Origin: Devosia yakushimensis
GTDB lineage: Bacteria; Pseudomonadota; Alphaproteobacteria; Rhizobiales; Devosiaceae
Assembly (NCBI RefSeq): GCF_030159855.1
Contig: NZ_BSNG01000001.1
Coordinates: 992,001-1,056,000, forward strand
DNA length: 64,000 nucleotides
Reading direction: 5' to 3'
The translations under genes were made by a program, and so were the position numbers. The notes under the pieces were generated by a model. It did no database searches. It had not been told where the DNA came from and worked only from the letters and a program-made list of their open reading frames with translations. Below are positions 51,857 to 59,987 of this stretch, in pieces; position 1 is the stretch's first letter; each line of letters opens with the position of its first letter.

Positions 51857-52171
51857 CTAGCCGAGCGTGACGCTGCTTGCGTCGTATTCTTTTCCGTTCT
51901 GCTGCCACTTCACCGTGACCTTGGCGCCATTCTTGAGGCCGGGGTCTTTGAACGTGGCCGGCAATTTATAGACGATGCCATTGGCCAGGGTCAGGGAATG
52001 GGTCTTGAGGTCGAACGCCTTGACCGTGCTGCTGATGGACTGCGGCGCGGCGATGGTAGCGGCCGCCGCGGGCTTGGCCGCCGGGGCCATGGGCGTGGTA
52101 GTGGCAGCAAATGCCATGCCGGACGTGCCGACGATGAGAGCCAGGACAGCGGGAACGATGATCTTGCGCAT
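51857..52171 (-). CDS. secreted DUF1344 family protein
   Basis: A 104-residue periplasmic protein with signal peptide MRKIIVPAVLALIVGTSGMAFA, an Ala/Pro-rich linker and a DUF1344 domain (STVKAFDLKTHSLTLANGIVYKLPATFKDPGLKNGAKVTVKW). Function unknown; the fold looks like a small OB-type barrel. A perfect 17-bp AT-rich palindrome lies about 150 bases upstream of the start. Confidence 0.9.
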   Translation of the reverse strand: MRKIIVPAVLALIVGTSGMAFAATTTPMAPAAKPAAAATIAAPQSISSTVKAFDLKTHSLTLANGIVYKLPATFKDPGLKNGAKVTVKWQQNGKEYDASSVTLG

Positions 52172-52317
52172 AGTGATGTCTCCGTAAAGACAGCCGGGAC
52201 GTGCCCGGAATTGGCCGGTTTACAGATCGCGTCGAGTCGCAGGTCGCATTCGAGATGCCGGCGCGGTCCAAACCTGCGATAAGGAGGCTAGGACCGGCAA
52301 ATGGCGGTCTCAAGTTA

Positions 52318-52334
52318 AAGTAATTTAATTACTT
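52318..52334. promoter_or_regulatory. 17-bp AT-rich perfect palindrome
   Basis: AAGTAAT-TTA-ATTACTT is a perfect inverted repeat about 150 bases upstream of the DUF1344 gene start. The symmetry and AT content suit an operator, but no regulator can be named. Confidence 0.4.
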
Positions 52335-52457
52335 GTTCAGCCAAACAGCCACAAAGTCATGGATTTAGACAGATCTTGGGCGGATCGGTGTCAGGCCACC
52401 AGGGTTTGCGGTTTATCTTGGGTGATTGCGGCGGATTTTGGCTGGGTGAGGCATCGG

Positions 52458-52577
52458 AGTACCCCCTCCTAGCCTCCCCCTGATAGGGGGAGGGATATCT
52501 CCACTCTTGAAACTGGATCGAGTTCTAGCCACAAGGCGGTCCCTCCCCCTATCAGGGGGAGGCTAGGAGGGGGTACT
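52458..52577. repeat. complete 120-bp inverted-repeat element
   Basis: Two 38-bp arms (52458-52495 and 52540-52577) are exact reverse complements around a 44-base spacer. Each arm contains the inner palindrome CTCCCCCT-ATC-AGGGGGAG (or its complement), so the element could fold as a cruciform of three stems. The spacer (GGATCGAGTT...) is similar to the reverse complement of the 57.0 kb spacer. It is the best-preserved member of the family in the window. Confidence 0.85.
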
Positions 52578-52594
52578 CACGCGCGACGATCAGG

Positions 52595-53425
52595 CTAGGC
52601 GCTTTGTTCCCACGCCCGGCGCGCCAGCTCGCGCATGGTCAGGGATTCTTCCCAGCGGTCGGTGAGGTCGATGCCGTCCGGGCCGGAGATGGCGTAGGGC
52701 TGCGGTCCCAGCTCGCACACGAAGGTCAGCTCGGCATGGCTTGCGGCCCGGCTGCGCCAGCTGGCGAACCCGGCCGACCACCAGGACACGAATTGATCGA
52801 TCCAGGGCTGGTGCTGGGGATAGCTCAGGGGCAATTGCACCTGGCCGCTGCCGGCGATGCGGCCATGAAAGGCCCATGCGTGATCGAGGATGGTCAGCAT
52901 CTGCTGATTGGCCGTCGGATCGATCGGCAGTTCCATCTCGCGGGCCACGACATAATGGGAGAGATCGGCCAGGAGGCGAAGATCGGGATGCCGGTCGAGA
53001 AGCTCCAGGGTGAATAGCAGATCGTTGGTCAACCGGCCGCGGTGGGTTTCAATATAGACCGGGATATCGGCCTGACCGATGAGCCGCTGGATGGCCGCGA
53101 TCAGCCGCGAAGCTTCATCCAGCGTGCGCGGCAGCATGCGCAATTGCAGATTGAGGTGATGGACCCCAAAGCGTTCTGCGCGCTCTATGGCCATTTCTAC
53201 TTCGCCCAGATTTGTCGGGAGGAAGAGCCCCTCCAGCACCAATCCCTCGCTTGCTGCCAGGGCAGAGGCCCGGCGGGCCATGTCGTCGTCTTCCAGCATG
53301 CCGCCAAAACCGTCGAAGCCGGCCGCCTTGATGCGCGCGACATTGTCCTCGAGCGAACGCACGCCCGGAGCGCCGCGCAGATTTTGCATGGCCCACAGGG
53401 ATTGGAGCACCAGAAGTTTCTGCAT
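52595..53425 (-). CDS. sugar phosphate isomerase/epimerase-like TIM-barrel protein
   Basis: A 276-residue xylose-isomerase-like TIM-barrel protein: SLEDNVARIKAAGFDGFGGM, GLFLPTNLGEVEMAIERAERFGVHHLNLQL, VYIETHRGRLTND (metal-binding Glu) and LRLLADLSHYVV (Asp-His). Many such proteins act on keto-sugars or inositols; the substrate is not readable. It is the last gene of the leftward run from rpe. The reversed 120-bp element lies directly downstream. Confidence 0.87.
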   Translation of the reverse strand: MQKLLVLQSLWAMQNLRGAPGVRSLEDNVARIKAAGFDGFGGMLEDDDMARRASALAASEGLVLEGLFLPTNLGEVEMAIERAERFGVHHLNLQLRMLPRTLDEASRLIAAIQRLIGQADIPVYIETHRGRLTNDLLFTLELLDRHPDLRLLADLSHYVVAREMELPIDPTANQQMLTILDHAWAFHGRIAGSGQVQLPLSYPQHQPWIDQFVSWWSAGFASWRSRAASHAELTFVCELGPQPYAISGPDGIDLTDRWEESLTMRELARRAWEQSA

Positions 53426-53443
53426 TTTTTGCTGTCCTTGGCC

Positions 53444-53854
53444 TCAGCCGATGCGCGTATACATGCCAATGGAGGCGGGCATGACCGGCTCGAAGCCGTA
53501 TTTGGCATAGAGATGGCGGGCATCGCCATCGGCGATGAGGCTGACATAGGCAGTCGCCGGGGCGTTCCGACGCAGATGATCCATCAGCGCCGCCATGATC
53601 TGCTTGCCCAGCCCCTTGCCCTGATGGGCCGGTTCCACGGCGATGTCGACGATCTGGAAAGCGGTGCCGCCATCGCCGATGACGCGGCCCATGCCGATCA
53701 CGGCATCGCCATGGCGGATGATGACGGCAAACCAGCTATTGGGCAGGCCCGCTTCGGCGGCCGCCTGCGACTTGCCACTGAGGCCGGCGATTTCGCGCAG
53801 GCGGCGGTAATCGGCGACGCTGGGCGTTTCAGCGGTCAGGACATAGTCGGACAT
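53444..53854 (-). CDS. GNAT-family N-acetyltransferase
   Basis: A 136-residue GNAT enzyme: DYRRLREIAGLSGKS at the start, IVDIAVEPAHQGKGLGKQIMAALMDHL forming the acetyl-CoA loop and ARHLYAKYGFEPVMP as the C-terminal motif. Its start lies one base after the hydrolase gene's stop. Substrate unknown. It is the second of two acetyltransferases in the run after purB. Confidence 0.9.
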   Translation of the reverse strand: MSDYVLTAETPSVADYRRLREIAGLSGKSQAAAEAGLPNSWFAVIIRHGDAVIGMGRVIGDGGTAFQIVDIAVEPAHQGKGLGKQIMAALMDHLRRNAPATAYVSLIADGDARHLYAKYGFEPVMPASIGMYTRIG

Positions 53855-53855
53855 G

Positions 53856-54407
53856 TCAAATCCGTTGCATGAGGCGGGTGAACATCAGCAGCCCCTCGGG
53901 CCATGGCCCATGGCCGGACGCCACATTGATGTGGCCGGCTTCGCCAGCCTGATGGAAATCGGAGCCCCAGCAGGTGGCGAATTCCACGGCCCGGTCAATG
54001 GTGCAAAGCGGATCGTTGCTGGAGGCAACCAACAGGGAGGGGAAGGGGAGAGGATCGCGCGGGATGGGGCGGAAGGGATAGGTTTCCTCCGGTGCATCGG
54101 GGCTCAGCTCAAGATCGGGCGGGGCGACGAGGAAGGCGCCGCGCACATTGGAATCGATCAGCCGGCTCGCCGTATGGGCAATGGCGATGACCGACAGCGA
54201 GTGCGCGATCAGCACGACGGGTCGCGTGGCAAGCAGGATGGCCTGCTCGATGGTGGAAACCCAATCATCCAGATCGGGCTCGTCCCAATCGGCCTGTTCG
54301 ACAATGGCGGCGTTGGACATGCGCTCGGCCCAGCGCAATTGCCAATGGCCAGGGCTGCAACCGCCCAGACCCGGCAGGATCAGGATATCGGCTTCGGCGA
54401 GCTTCAT
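53856..54407 (-). CDS. RBBP9/YdeN-family alpha/beta hydrolase
   Basis: A 183-residue serine hydrolase-fold protein: ILILPGLGGCSPGHWQLRWAERM at the start, the nucleophile elbow VVLIAHSLSVIAIAH (Ser), the acid in VASSNDPLC and the His in AGEAGHINVASGHGPWPEG. This set is characteristic of the RBBP9/YdeN group. Its start (ATG 54407) overlaps the stop of the upstream acetyltransferase in ATGA. Confidence 0.92.
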   Translation of the reverse strand: MKLAEADILILPGLGGCSPGHWQLRWAERMSNAAIVEQADWDEPDLDDWVSTIEQAILLATRPVVLIAHSLSVIAIAHTASRLIDSNVRGAFLVAPPDLELSPDAPEETYPFRPIPRDPLPFPSLLVASSNDPLCTIDRAVEFATCWGSDFHQAGEAGHINVASGHGPWPEGLLMFTRLMQRI

Positions 54408-54817
54408 GTGCGATGCGTCCTGTCGCGATAGAAGGCTGCCCCGGTCTGGGTCAGGCCGATCTTCTGGTAGAAGCCCTCGGCGCCGGGCAGGGAGAGCAGC
54501 GCAATCGTAACGCCGGGGCCCAGGATTTCGGTGGCCTTGTTCATCAGCAAAGCGCCGATTCCCTTGCCCTGATAGCTCTCGATTACGGCCAGGTCGGCGC
54601 AATAGCAGACCCAGCCCCAGTCCGTCATGCCGCGGAACAGGCCCACCAGGGTTCCATTACTGTCCCGGGCGGTGACGACAATATTGGAGTTGTCGAGATA
54701 GGCCTGAACGCGCTCGGCATTGCTCAGGGGGCGAGTGGGCCCCAGCGCCGATTGGCCGACGCAGGCGGTGTATTCTTCGGCGGTCAGGCCGGTTTCCTGG
54801 GCGCAGATAATGCTCAT
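54404..54817 (-). CDS. GNAT-family N-acetyltransferase
   Basis: A 137-residue GNAT enzyme: NIVVTARDSNGTLVGLFRGMTDWGWVCYCADLAVIESYQGKGIGALLMNKATE contains the core strand and acetyl-CoA loop; GAEGFYQKIGL is the end motif. Both ends overlap neighbours: its start overlaps the purB stop (ATGA) and its stop overlaps the hydrolase start (ATGA). This makes a translationally linked purB-GNAT-hydrolase set. Confidence 0.9.
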   Translation of the reverse strand: MSIICAQETGLTAEEYTACVGQSALGPTRPLSNAERVQAYLDNSNIVVTARDSNGTLVGLFRGMTDWGWVCYCADLAVIESYQGKGIGALLMNKATEILGPGVTIALLSLPGAEGFYQKIGLTQTGAAFYRDRTHRT

Positions 54818-56142
54818 CCAAACACCCGCCGGAAAATCGTATCGACATGCTTGAGGTGGTAGGCGTCGTCGAACATGGCGTCGAGTTGTTCGTCGCTTAG
54901 AGTCACTTCAGGATCGGCCTTGAGGTTCTTGGCGAACTGGCCGGCGCGGTCGCCGCGCATTTCCCAGACCTTCATGGCATTGCGCTGGACGACGGCATAG
55001 CTGTCTTCGCGGCTGTAGCCGGCCTGGGTGAGAGCGAGCAGGACACGCTGGGAATTGTGCAGACCCCCGAGCAAGTCGAGATTCTTGCGCATATTTTCGG
55101 GGTAGACGACCAGCTTGTCGATGACATTGGTCAGCCGGGCGAGGGCGAAATCCAGCGTGATCGTGCCATCGGGGGCGATCATGCGTTCCACCGAGGAGTG
55201 CGAGATATCGCGCTCATGCCAGAGCGCGACGTTTTCCAGCGCCGGGGTGACCATGCCGCGCACGAGGCGCGCGAGGCCGGTGAGGTTTTCGGTGAGTACC
55301 GGATTGCGCTTGTGGGGCATGGCGGAGCTGCCCTTCTGGCCGGGGGAGAAGAATTCCTCGGCTTCGAGCACTTCGGTGCGCTGCAAATGGCGGATTTCGA
55401 CGGCGACGCGCTCGATGGAGCTGGCGACAACGCCGAGCGTGGCGAAGAACATGGCGTGCCGATCGCGCGGGATGACCTGGGTCGAGACCGGCTCGATGGC
55501 GAGGCCGAGTTTTTCGGCAACATATTCTTCGATCTGAGGGTCGATATTGGCGAAGGAGCCGATGGCGCCCGAAATTGCGGCGGTGGCAATCTCTGCCCGC
55601 GCTGAGACAAGACGCGCCCGATTGCGGGTGAATTCGGCATAGGCTTCGGCCAGCTTGACGCCGAATGTGGTCGGCTCGGCATGAATGCCATGGCTGCGGC
55701 CGATGGTTATGGTGTCCTTGTGCTCATAGGCGCGGCGCTTGAGGGCGGCGAGCAGGGCATCGACATCGGCGATCAGGATATCGGCGGCGCGAGCCATTTG
55801 CACCGACAGGGTGGTGTCCAGAATGTCGGAACTGGTCATGCCCTGGTGCACGAAACGGGCGTCGGGGCCGACGATTTCGCTCAAATGCGTGAGGAAGGCG
55901 ATGACGTCGTGCTTGGTGGTGCGCTCGATTTCGTCGATCCGCTCGACATCGAAGCCGTAATCGCCCAGCTCGGCCTTGCGGGCATTCATCACGTCCCAGA
56001 TTTTCTGGGCGGATTCCTTGGGAACGACACCGAGTTCGGCGAGCTTGGTGGTGGCGTGGGCTTCGATCTCAAACCAGATGGCGAAGCGGTTTTCGGCCGA
56101 CCAATTGGCAACCATTTCGGGGCGGGAATAGCGCGGAATCAT
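54814..56142 (-). CDS. purB: adenylosuccinate lyase PurB
   Basis: PurB cleaves adenylosuccinate and SAICAR in purine synthesis. The 442 residues begin IPRYSRPEMVANWSAENRFAIWFEIE, include the lyase signature GSSAMPHKRNP and a RSHGIHAEPTTFG motif with the catalytic His, and end HLKHVDTIFRRVFG. It lies 30 bases downstream of rpe, and is separated from the main purine cluster by about 4 kb. Confidence 0.98.
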   Translation of the reverse strand: MIPRYSRPEMVANWSAENRFAIWFEIEAHATTKLAELGVVPKESAQKIWDVMNARKAELGDYGFDVERIDEIERTTKHDVIAFLTHLSEIVGPDARFVHQGMTSSDILDTTLSVQMARAADILIADVDALLAALKRRAYEHKDTITIGRSHGIHAEPTTFGVKLAEAYAEFTRNRARLVSARAEIATAAISGAIGSFANIDPQIEEYVAEKLGLAIEPVSTQVIPRDRHAMFFATLGVVASSIERVAVEIRHLQRTEVLEAEEFFSPGQKGSSAMPHKRNPVLTENLTGLARLVRGMVTPALENVALWHERDISHSSVERMIAPDGTITLDFALARLTNVIDKLVVYPENMRKNLDLLGGLHNSQRVLLALTQAGYSREDSYAVVQRNAMKVWEMRGDRAGQFAKNLKADPEVTLSDEQLDAMFDDAYHLKHVDTIFRRVFG

Positions 56143-56172
56143 GGGCTTAGGCCTTCGCGTTCAGAATTCGAG

Positions 56173-56844
56173 TCAAAGAGTGGCCGCGGCGCGGATATCA
56201 GCGATGCGGGAGGCGTAGGTGGCGGGATCGTTGCCGCCATAGATGGAGGAGCCGGCGACAAAGACATTGCAGCCCGCCTTGGCGGCCGCACCGGCATTTT
56301 CGGCCGTGATGCCGCCATCGACTTCCAGATCGATGGGGCGCTTGCCGATCAGGGCATGGGCCTGGGCCAGCTTGGTCAGTGCGGCGGGAATGAAGCTTTG
56401 GCCGCCAAAGCCGGGATTGACCGACATGACGAGCAGCAGGTCGATATCGTCGATAACATGCTCAAGGGCCGACACGGGCGTGGCGGGATTGAGCGCAACA
56501 CCGGCCTTCTTGCCCTCGGCCTTGATGGTCTGAATGGAGCGGTGCAGGTGTGGCCCGGCCTCGGCATGGACGGTGATGATGTCGGCGCCGGCCTTGGCGA
56601 AGGCGGCGAGATAGGGATCGGCCGGTGCGATCATCAGGTGCACGTCGAAGGGCTTGGCGCTGAACTTGCGCACCGAGGCCATGACGAGCGGGCCGAAACT
56701 GATATTGGGCACGAAATGGCCGTCCATGATGTCGACATGGATATAGTCGGCCCCGGCCTTGTCGATGGCTTCGATCTCGGCGCCAAGCTGGCTGAAATCG
56801 GCCGAAAGAATCGATGGCGCAATGCGGATGGGTCGGGTGGTCAT
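56173..56844 (-). CDS. rpe: ribulose-phosphate 3-epimerase
   Basis: Rpe interconverts ribulose 5-phosphate and xylulose 5-phosphate. The 223 residues carry all the family motifs: RIAPSILSADFSQLGAEI, YIHVDIMDGHFVPNISFGP, LVMSVNPGFGGQSFIP and LEVDGGITAENAG. ATG 56844 gives the normal start TTRPIRIAPS; the earlier in-frame ATG at 56907 adds an unmatched tail. It is the first gene of the leftward run to the TIM-barrel gene. Confidence 0.98.
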   Translation of the reverse strand: MTTRPIRIAPSILSADFSQLGAEIEAIDKAGADYIHVDIMDGHFVPNISFGPLVMASVRKFSAKPFDVHLMIAPADPYLAAFAKAGADIITVHAEAGPHLHRSIQTIKAEGKKAGVALNPATPVSALEHVIDDIDLLLVMSVNPGFGGQSFIPAALTKLAQAHALIGKRPIDLEVDGGITAENAGAAAKAGCNVFVAGSSIYGGNDPATYASRIADIRAAATL

Positions 56845-57150
56845 GAGCGCTCGCCTTGCCGACAAAAGATGCGTTCTTGCCTTATAGCGGCGGGCTGGCG
56901 CGGGCAAGGGAGGGGCGATGGAAAGTGGGGAATGGGTTGCTTTGTAAGCGCGGTACCCCCTCCTAGCCCCCTGACAGGGGGAGGGACAGGCCGGTGGTTA
57001 AGACTCGATCCAGTTCCAACAGTGGAGAGATCCCTCCCCCTATCAGGGGGAGGCTAGGAGAGGGTATCCGCTTCACAAACCGGCGATGCGACCAAGCCGC
57101 GCATTGCTTTGCGGGCACTTCGCGCTAGAAGAACGCAAAAGGAGCGTCGC
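56845..57150. other. 306-base gap between rpe and ccdA
   Basis: The gap between these divergent genes is dominated by the palindromic element at 56952-57066. No gene is seen. The rpe promoter should lie in the first 100 bases and the ccdA promoter in the last 80. Confidence 0.6.
56952..57066. repeat. paired copy of the interspersed palindromic repeat
   Basis: Left arm 56952-56986 (GGTACCCCCTCCTAG... with a CCCCCTGACAGGGGG core) and right arm 57031-57066 (CTCCCCCT-ATC-AGGGGGAG then GCTAGGAGAGGGTA) flank a 44-base spacer containing ACTCGATCCAGTTCC. Arms match imperfectly, one lacking a short segment. The spacer, reversed, aligns with that of the 52.5 kb element. Confidence 0.82.
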
Positions 57151-57885
57151 TTGGAATTTTCACTGCCCATGGTGTTCGGGGCCGGCGTGCTGAGCTTTCT
57201 CAGCCCGTGCGTGCTGCCGCTGGTGCCGCCCTATCTCACCTATATGAGTGGGGCGAGCTTCGACCAGTTGCGGGCCGACGGCTCAGGGTCGGCCGCGTTG
57301 CAGCGCCGGGTGGCGGTGACCTCGCTGTTCTTCATCCTGGGCTTTGCCGTGGTCTTCGTGCTGCTGGGCGCCACGGCGACGGCGTTCGGCCAGGCCTTCC
57401 GGCAGGCGTTGCCGATCCTGACGCCGATTGCCGGGGTGATGATCATCGCCATGGGGCTGCATTTCATCGGCGTCTACCGCATCGGATTGCTGGACCGCCA
57501 GATTCGCCATAACGGGCCGGGTGTGGCGAGCGGGCCGCTGGGCGGGTTCCTCTTGGGACTGGCCTTTGCCATAGGCTGGACGCCCTGCATCGGGCCGGTG
57601 CTTGCCGCGGTATTGTCGGTCGCGGCCAGCCGGAATACGGCTCTCGAAGGCGCTTCGCTGCTGGGGCTTTATTCGCTGGGGCTGGGCGTGCCGTTTTTCC
57701 TCGCCGGCATCGCCATTGGGCCCTTCCTGACCTTCTTCAACAGCTTCAAGCGCCATCTGCACACCGTGGAACGGGTGATGGGCGTATTGCTGGTGATCAC
57801 CGGCGTCCTGTTCCTCACCGGCAATTTCACCCGGCTGTCTTATTGGTTCCTCGAGACCTTCCCGGTTCTCGCCAATTTCGGCTGA
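57151..57885 (+). CDS. ccdA: CcdA-type cytochrome c biogenesis thiol-disulfide transporter
   Basis: CcdA moves reducing equivalents across the inner membrane for cytochrome c maturation. The 244-residue protein has six transmembrane helices and the redox Cys pair: Cys20 in FLSPCVLPLVPPYLTYMSG and Cys146 in GWTPCIGPVLAAVLS. The start is TTG at 57151, chosen because AAAGGAG lies 6 bases upstream and MEFSLPMVFG opens the first helix. No cytochrome c gene is adjacent. Confidence 0.93.
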   Translation: MEFSLPMVFGAGVLSFLSPCVLPLVPPYLTYMSGASFDQLRADGSGSAALQRRVAVTSLFFILGFAVVFVLLGATATAFGQAFRQALPILTPIAGVMIIAMGLHFIGVYRIGLLDRQIRHNGPGVASGPLGGFLLGLAFAIGWTPCIGPVLAAVLSVAASRNTALEGASLLGLYSLGLGVPFFLAGIAIGPFLTFFNSFKRHLHTVERVMGVLLVITGVLFLTGNFTRLSYWFLETFPVLANFG

Positions 57886-57971
57886 CAGTAAGCTCCGCTT
57901 AACCCCGTCACGTGGCTTTTATAGCTCGGGTGTTTTGCTACGCACTTGTTTAGGTCTGATTCACCCAGTCC

Positions 57972-59264
57972 ATGCAGAGTGCTGCCCAACGGTTTTGGGG
58001 GCGGAAACTGATACTCAACGCAGCATTCTCGGCGCTGCCGGAAACGGCATTGGACACGACCGCGCTTGGCCTGGCGGTGGTCGCGATCGATCCGTTGCGC
58101 GCGGATATCGCCGCCAGTCTCAGCACCGACATCGCGGCGGTGGAGACGGTGTGGCGGACATTGACCGCCGCCGGCATCGAGTCGCCGGGGCAGAGCTACG
58201 ACTTTATCCGCCTGTGGATCGAGGATCGCGGCATCCCAGCCGAGGATCAGCGCTTTGTCGTGGGCACGGTCGATGGCCGCCCGGTGGCGCTGCTGCCTCT
58301 GCATCGCAAGACGGTGCGGGGCATCCCGGTTTTCACCTGGTTTCCCGGCGCGCATGCCGGTTGCTATGCGCCGGTCGCAGATTTCAAGACGCTGGCGGCG
58401 CTTGGGCCAGTCGGGCGCGGCGCCTTGTGGCGGGCAATGGTCGGCCAGCTTTGCGGCGCCGACCTGATTTATCTGCGCTCCATGCCAACGGAAATCGATG
58501 GGGCCACCGGCCTTTTCGACGAACTCGGTTCGACCCTTGCCGTAGAGACGCTTTATCGCTCGCAATATGGCAGCTGGGAAGAATGCGACAGGCTGCAGCG
58601 CAGCAAATCGCGCCGCAAGCATGACCGCCAGCAGGGCGATCGCCTGGCAGCCATGGGCGAGGTGGGATTCGAGGAAATCCGCAATGGCGGCGATATGCGT
58701 TGCGCCATCGAGACCATGTTCATCCAGCGGGCAGCGCGCTTCAAGGTCATGGGAATCCGCGATCCCTTCGTGCATGACCGGTTGACCGACTTTTACCACG
58801 CCATGGCCGCTGCGGGCTCGGGCGTGGATGTGCGGCTGCATGTGCTGCGGCTCGATGGGGCAATCGTAGCGGTGCGCTACAATGTAGTCGATAATGACCG
58901 CATGTTCTGCCTGATTTCCTCGATGAGCGACGATCCGGCAATCCAGAACGGCTCCCCCGGCAAGCAATGCCTGCTGCGGGTGATGCAGAGCGTGTTCGAC
59001 CAGGGCATGCGCGTCTTCGACATGGGCAGCGGCTTTACCGACGAAAAGCGGCATTGGTGCAATGTGCAGATGCCGCTGCGGCAGCATTATATCGGGCTGA
59101 CCGGGCGGGGCGCCGTCATCGTGGGCGTGCACCAGACCTTCCAGAAGATGCGGGCGCATATCAAGGCGAACAAGCAACTCAAGGTGCTTGCCCGCAATGT
59201 TCAGTCCTTCGTCTATCGCCTGGCCGGCAAGCGGGCCGCAGAAGCACCTGAGAAATCAGATTAG
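57972..59264 (+). CDS. CelD/BcsL-like (Acetyltransf_6) acyltransferase
   Basis: A 430-residue GNAT-fold protein of the CelD/FemAB-like group: an N-terminal half with TFLRLWIEDRG-like and RPVALLPLHRKTVRGIPVFTWFPGAHAGCYAPV segments, and a C-terminal half (IETMFIQRAARFKVMG, AIVAVRYNVVDNDRMFCLISSMSDDPA, FDMGSGFTDEKRHWCNVQMPL) with the usual acyl-transfer core. Such proteins are linked to cell-wall or exopolysaccharide modification. It stands alone between ccdA and convergent radC; its stop overlaps the radC end region by a few bases. Confidence 0.8.
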   Translation: MQSAAQRFWGRKLILNAAFSALPETALDTTALGLAVVAIDPLRADIAASLSTDIAAVETVWRTLTAAGIESPGQSYDFIRLWIEDRGIPAEDQRFVVGTVDGRPVALLPLHRKTVRGIPVFTWFPGAHAGCYAPVADFKTLAALGPVGRGALWRAMVGQLCGADLIYLRSMPTEIDGATGLFDELGSTLAVETLYRSQYGSWEECDRLQRSKSRRKHDRQQGDRLAAMGEVGFEEIRNGGDMRCAIETMFIQRAARFKVMGIRDPFVHDRLTDFYHAMAAAGSGVDVRLHVLRLDGAIVAVRYNVVDNDRMFCLISSMSDDPAIQNGSPGKQCLLRVMQSVFDQGMRVFDMGSGFTDEKRHWCNVQMPLRQHYIGLTGRGAVIVGVHQTFQKMRAHIKANKQLKVLARNVQSFVYRLAGKRAAEAPEKSD

Positions 59265-59987
59265 CTTGAGGCCGCGCAGCGAGGCGTGGCCGGATTTTCC
59301 GATAATCAGATGGTCGTGCAGCGTAATGCCGAGCGGCTTGGCGATATCGCCGATTTCCTTGGTCATCCGCACGTCGGCGGAGGAGGGGGTTGGGTCGCCC
59401 GAAGGGTGATTGTGGAGCAGGATCAGCGCCGTGGCGGACAGCTCCAGTGCCCGCTTGATGACTTCGCGCGGATAGACGGGCGTGTGGTCGACAGTGCCGG
59501 TCTGCTGCACCTCGTCGGCGATCAGCCGGTTTTTCTTGTCGAGGAAAAGGATGCGGAACTGCTCGATGGATTGATAGGCCATCTGGCTGTTGCAATATTC
59601 GATAAGCTGCGTCCAGGAGCTCAGGATGGGTTTTTCGGCGGCGATGCGATCCCGCCCGAAACGGGCAGCGACGGCCTGGATGACCTTGATATGCGCCACT
59701 GACGTCGTGCCGAGCCCATCGATCTTTTCGAGCCGCGCCTGGCTGGCATTGAACACGCCCGAGAACGAGCCGAATTCGCGCAGCAGCGTCTTGGCCAGCG
59801 CCTTGGTGTCGCGGCGGGGAACCACAAGCTGCAGGATCAGCTCCAGCAGCTCGTAATCTTCCAGCGCATCCCCGCCCACCTTGAGGAAGCGCTCCCGCAC
59901 GCGCTGGCGATGGCCGGCATGATCATTGGCGGCCGGCACCGGGGAAGGGTAGGCGGCCTCGGCCAGTTCGTCGGGCCGGTCGGTCAT
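59256..59987 (-). CDS. radC: RadC family protein (JAB/MPN domain)
   Basis: A 243-residue RadC protein: an N-terminal helix-hairpin-helix region (EDYELLELILQLVVPRRDTKALAKTLLREFG) and a JAMM metalloprotease-like domain with His192, His194 and Asp205 (ILLHNHPSGDPTPSSADVRMT). Despite the name, its function is not settled and it is not established as a DNA repair enzyme. ATG 59987 overlaps the map stop (TGATG). A longer upstream frame to 60548 lies within map and is not used. Confidence 0.96.
   Translation of the reverse strand: MTDRPDELAEAAYPSPVPAANDHAGHRQRVRERFLKVGGDALEDYELLELILQLVVPRRDTKALAKTLLREFGSFSGVFNASQARLEKIDGLGTTSVAHIKVIQAVAARFGRDRIAAEKPILSSWTQLIEYCNSQMAYQSIEQFRILFLDKKNRLIADEVQQTGTVDHTPVYPREVIKRALELSATALILLHNHPSGDPTPSSADVRMTKEIGDIAKPLGITLHDHLIIGKSGHASLRGLKLI

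Larger units (their letters stand above)
52172..52594. other. 423-base gap between the DUF1344 gene and the TIM-barrel gene
   Basis: No gene is supported here. The gap holds an AT-rich palindrome at 52318-52334 and the full inverted-repeat element at 52458-52577. A 37-codon frame from about 52359 ends inside the element and has no family-like features. Confidence 0.6.

Noticed and set aside
52359..52472. 37-codon frame in the gap after the DUF1344 gene
   Set aside because: Runs into the palindromic repeat, no ribosome-binding site and no recognisable composition.
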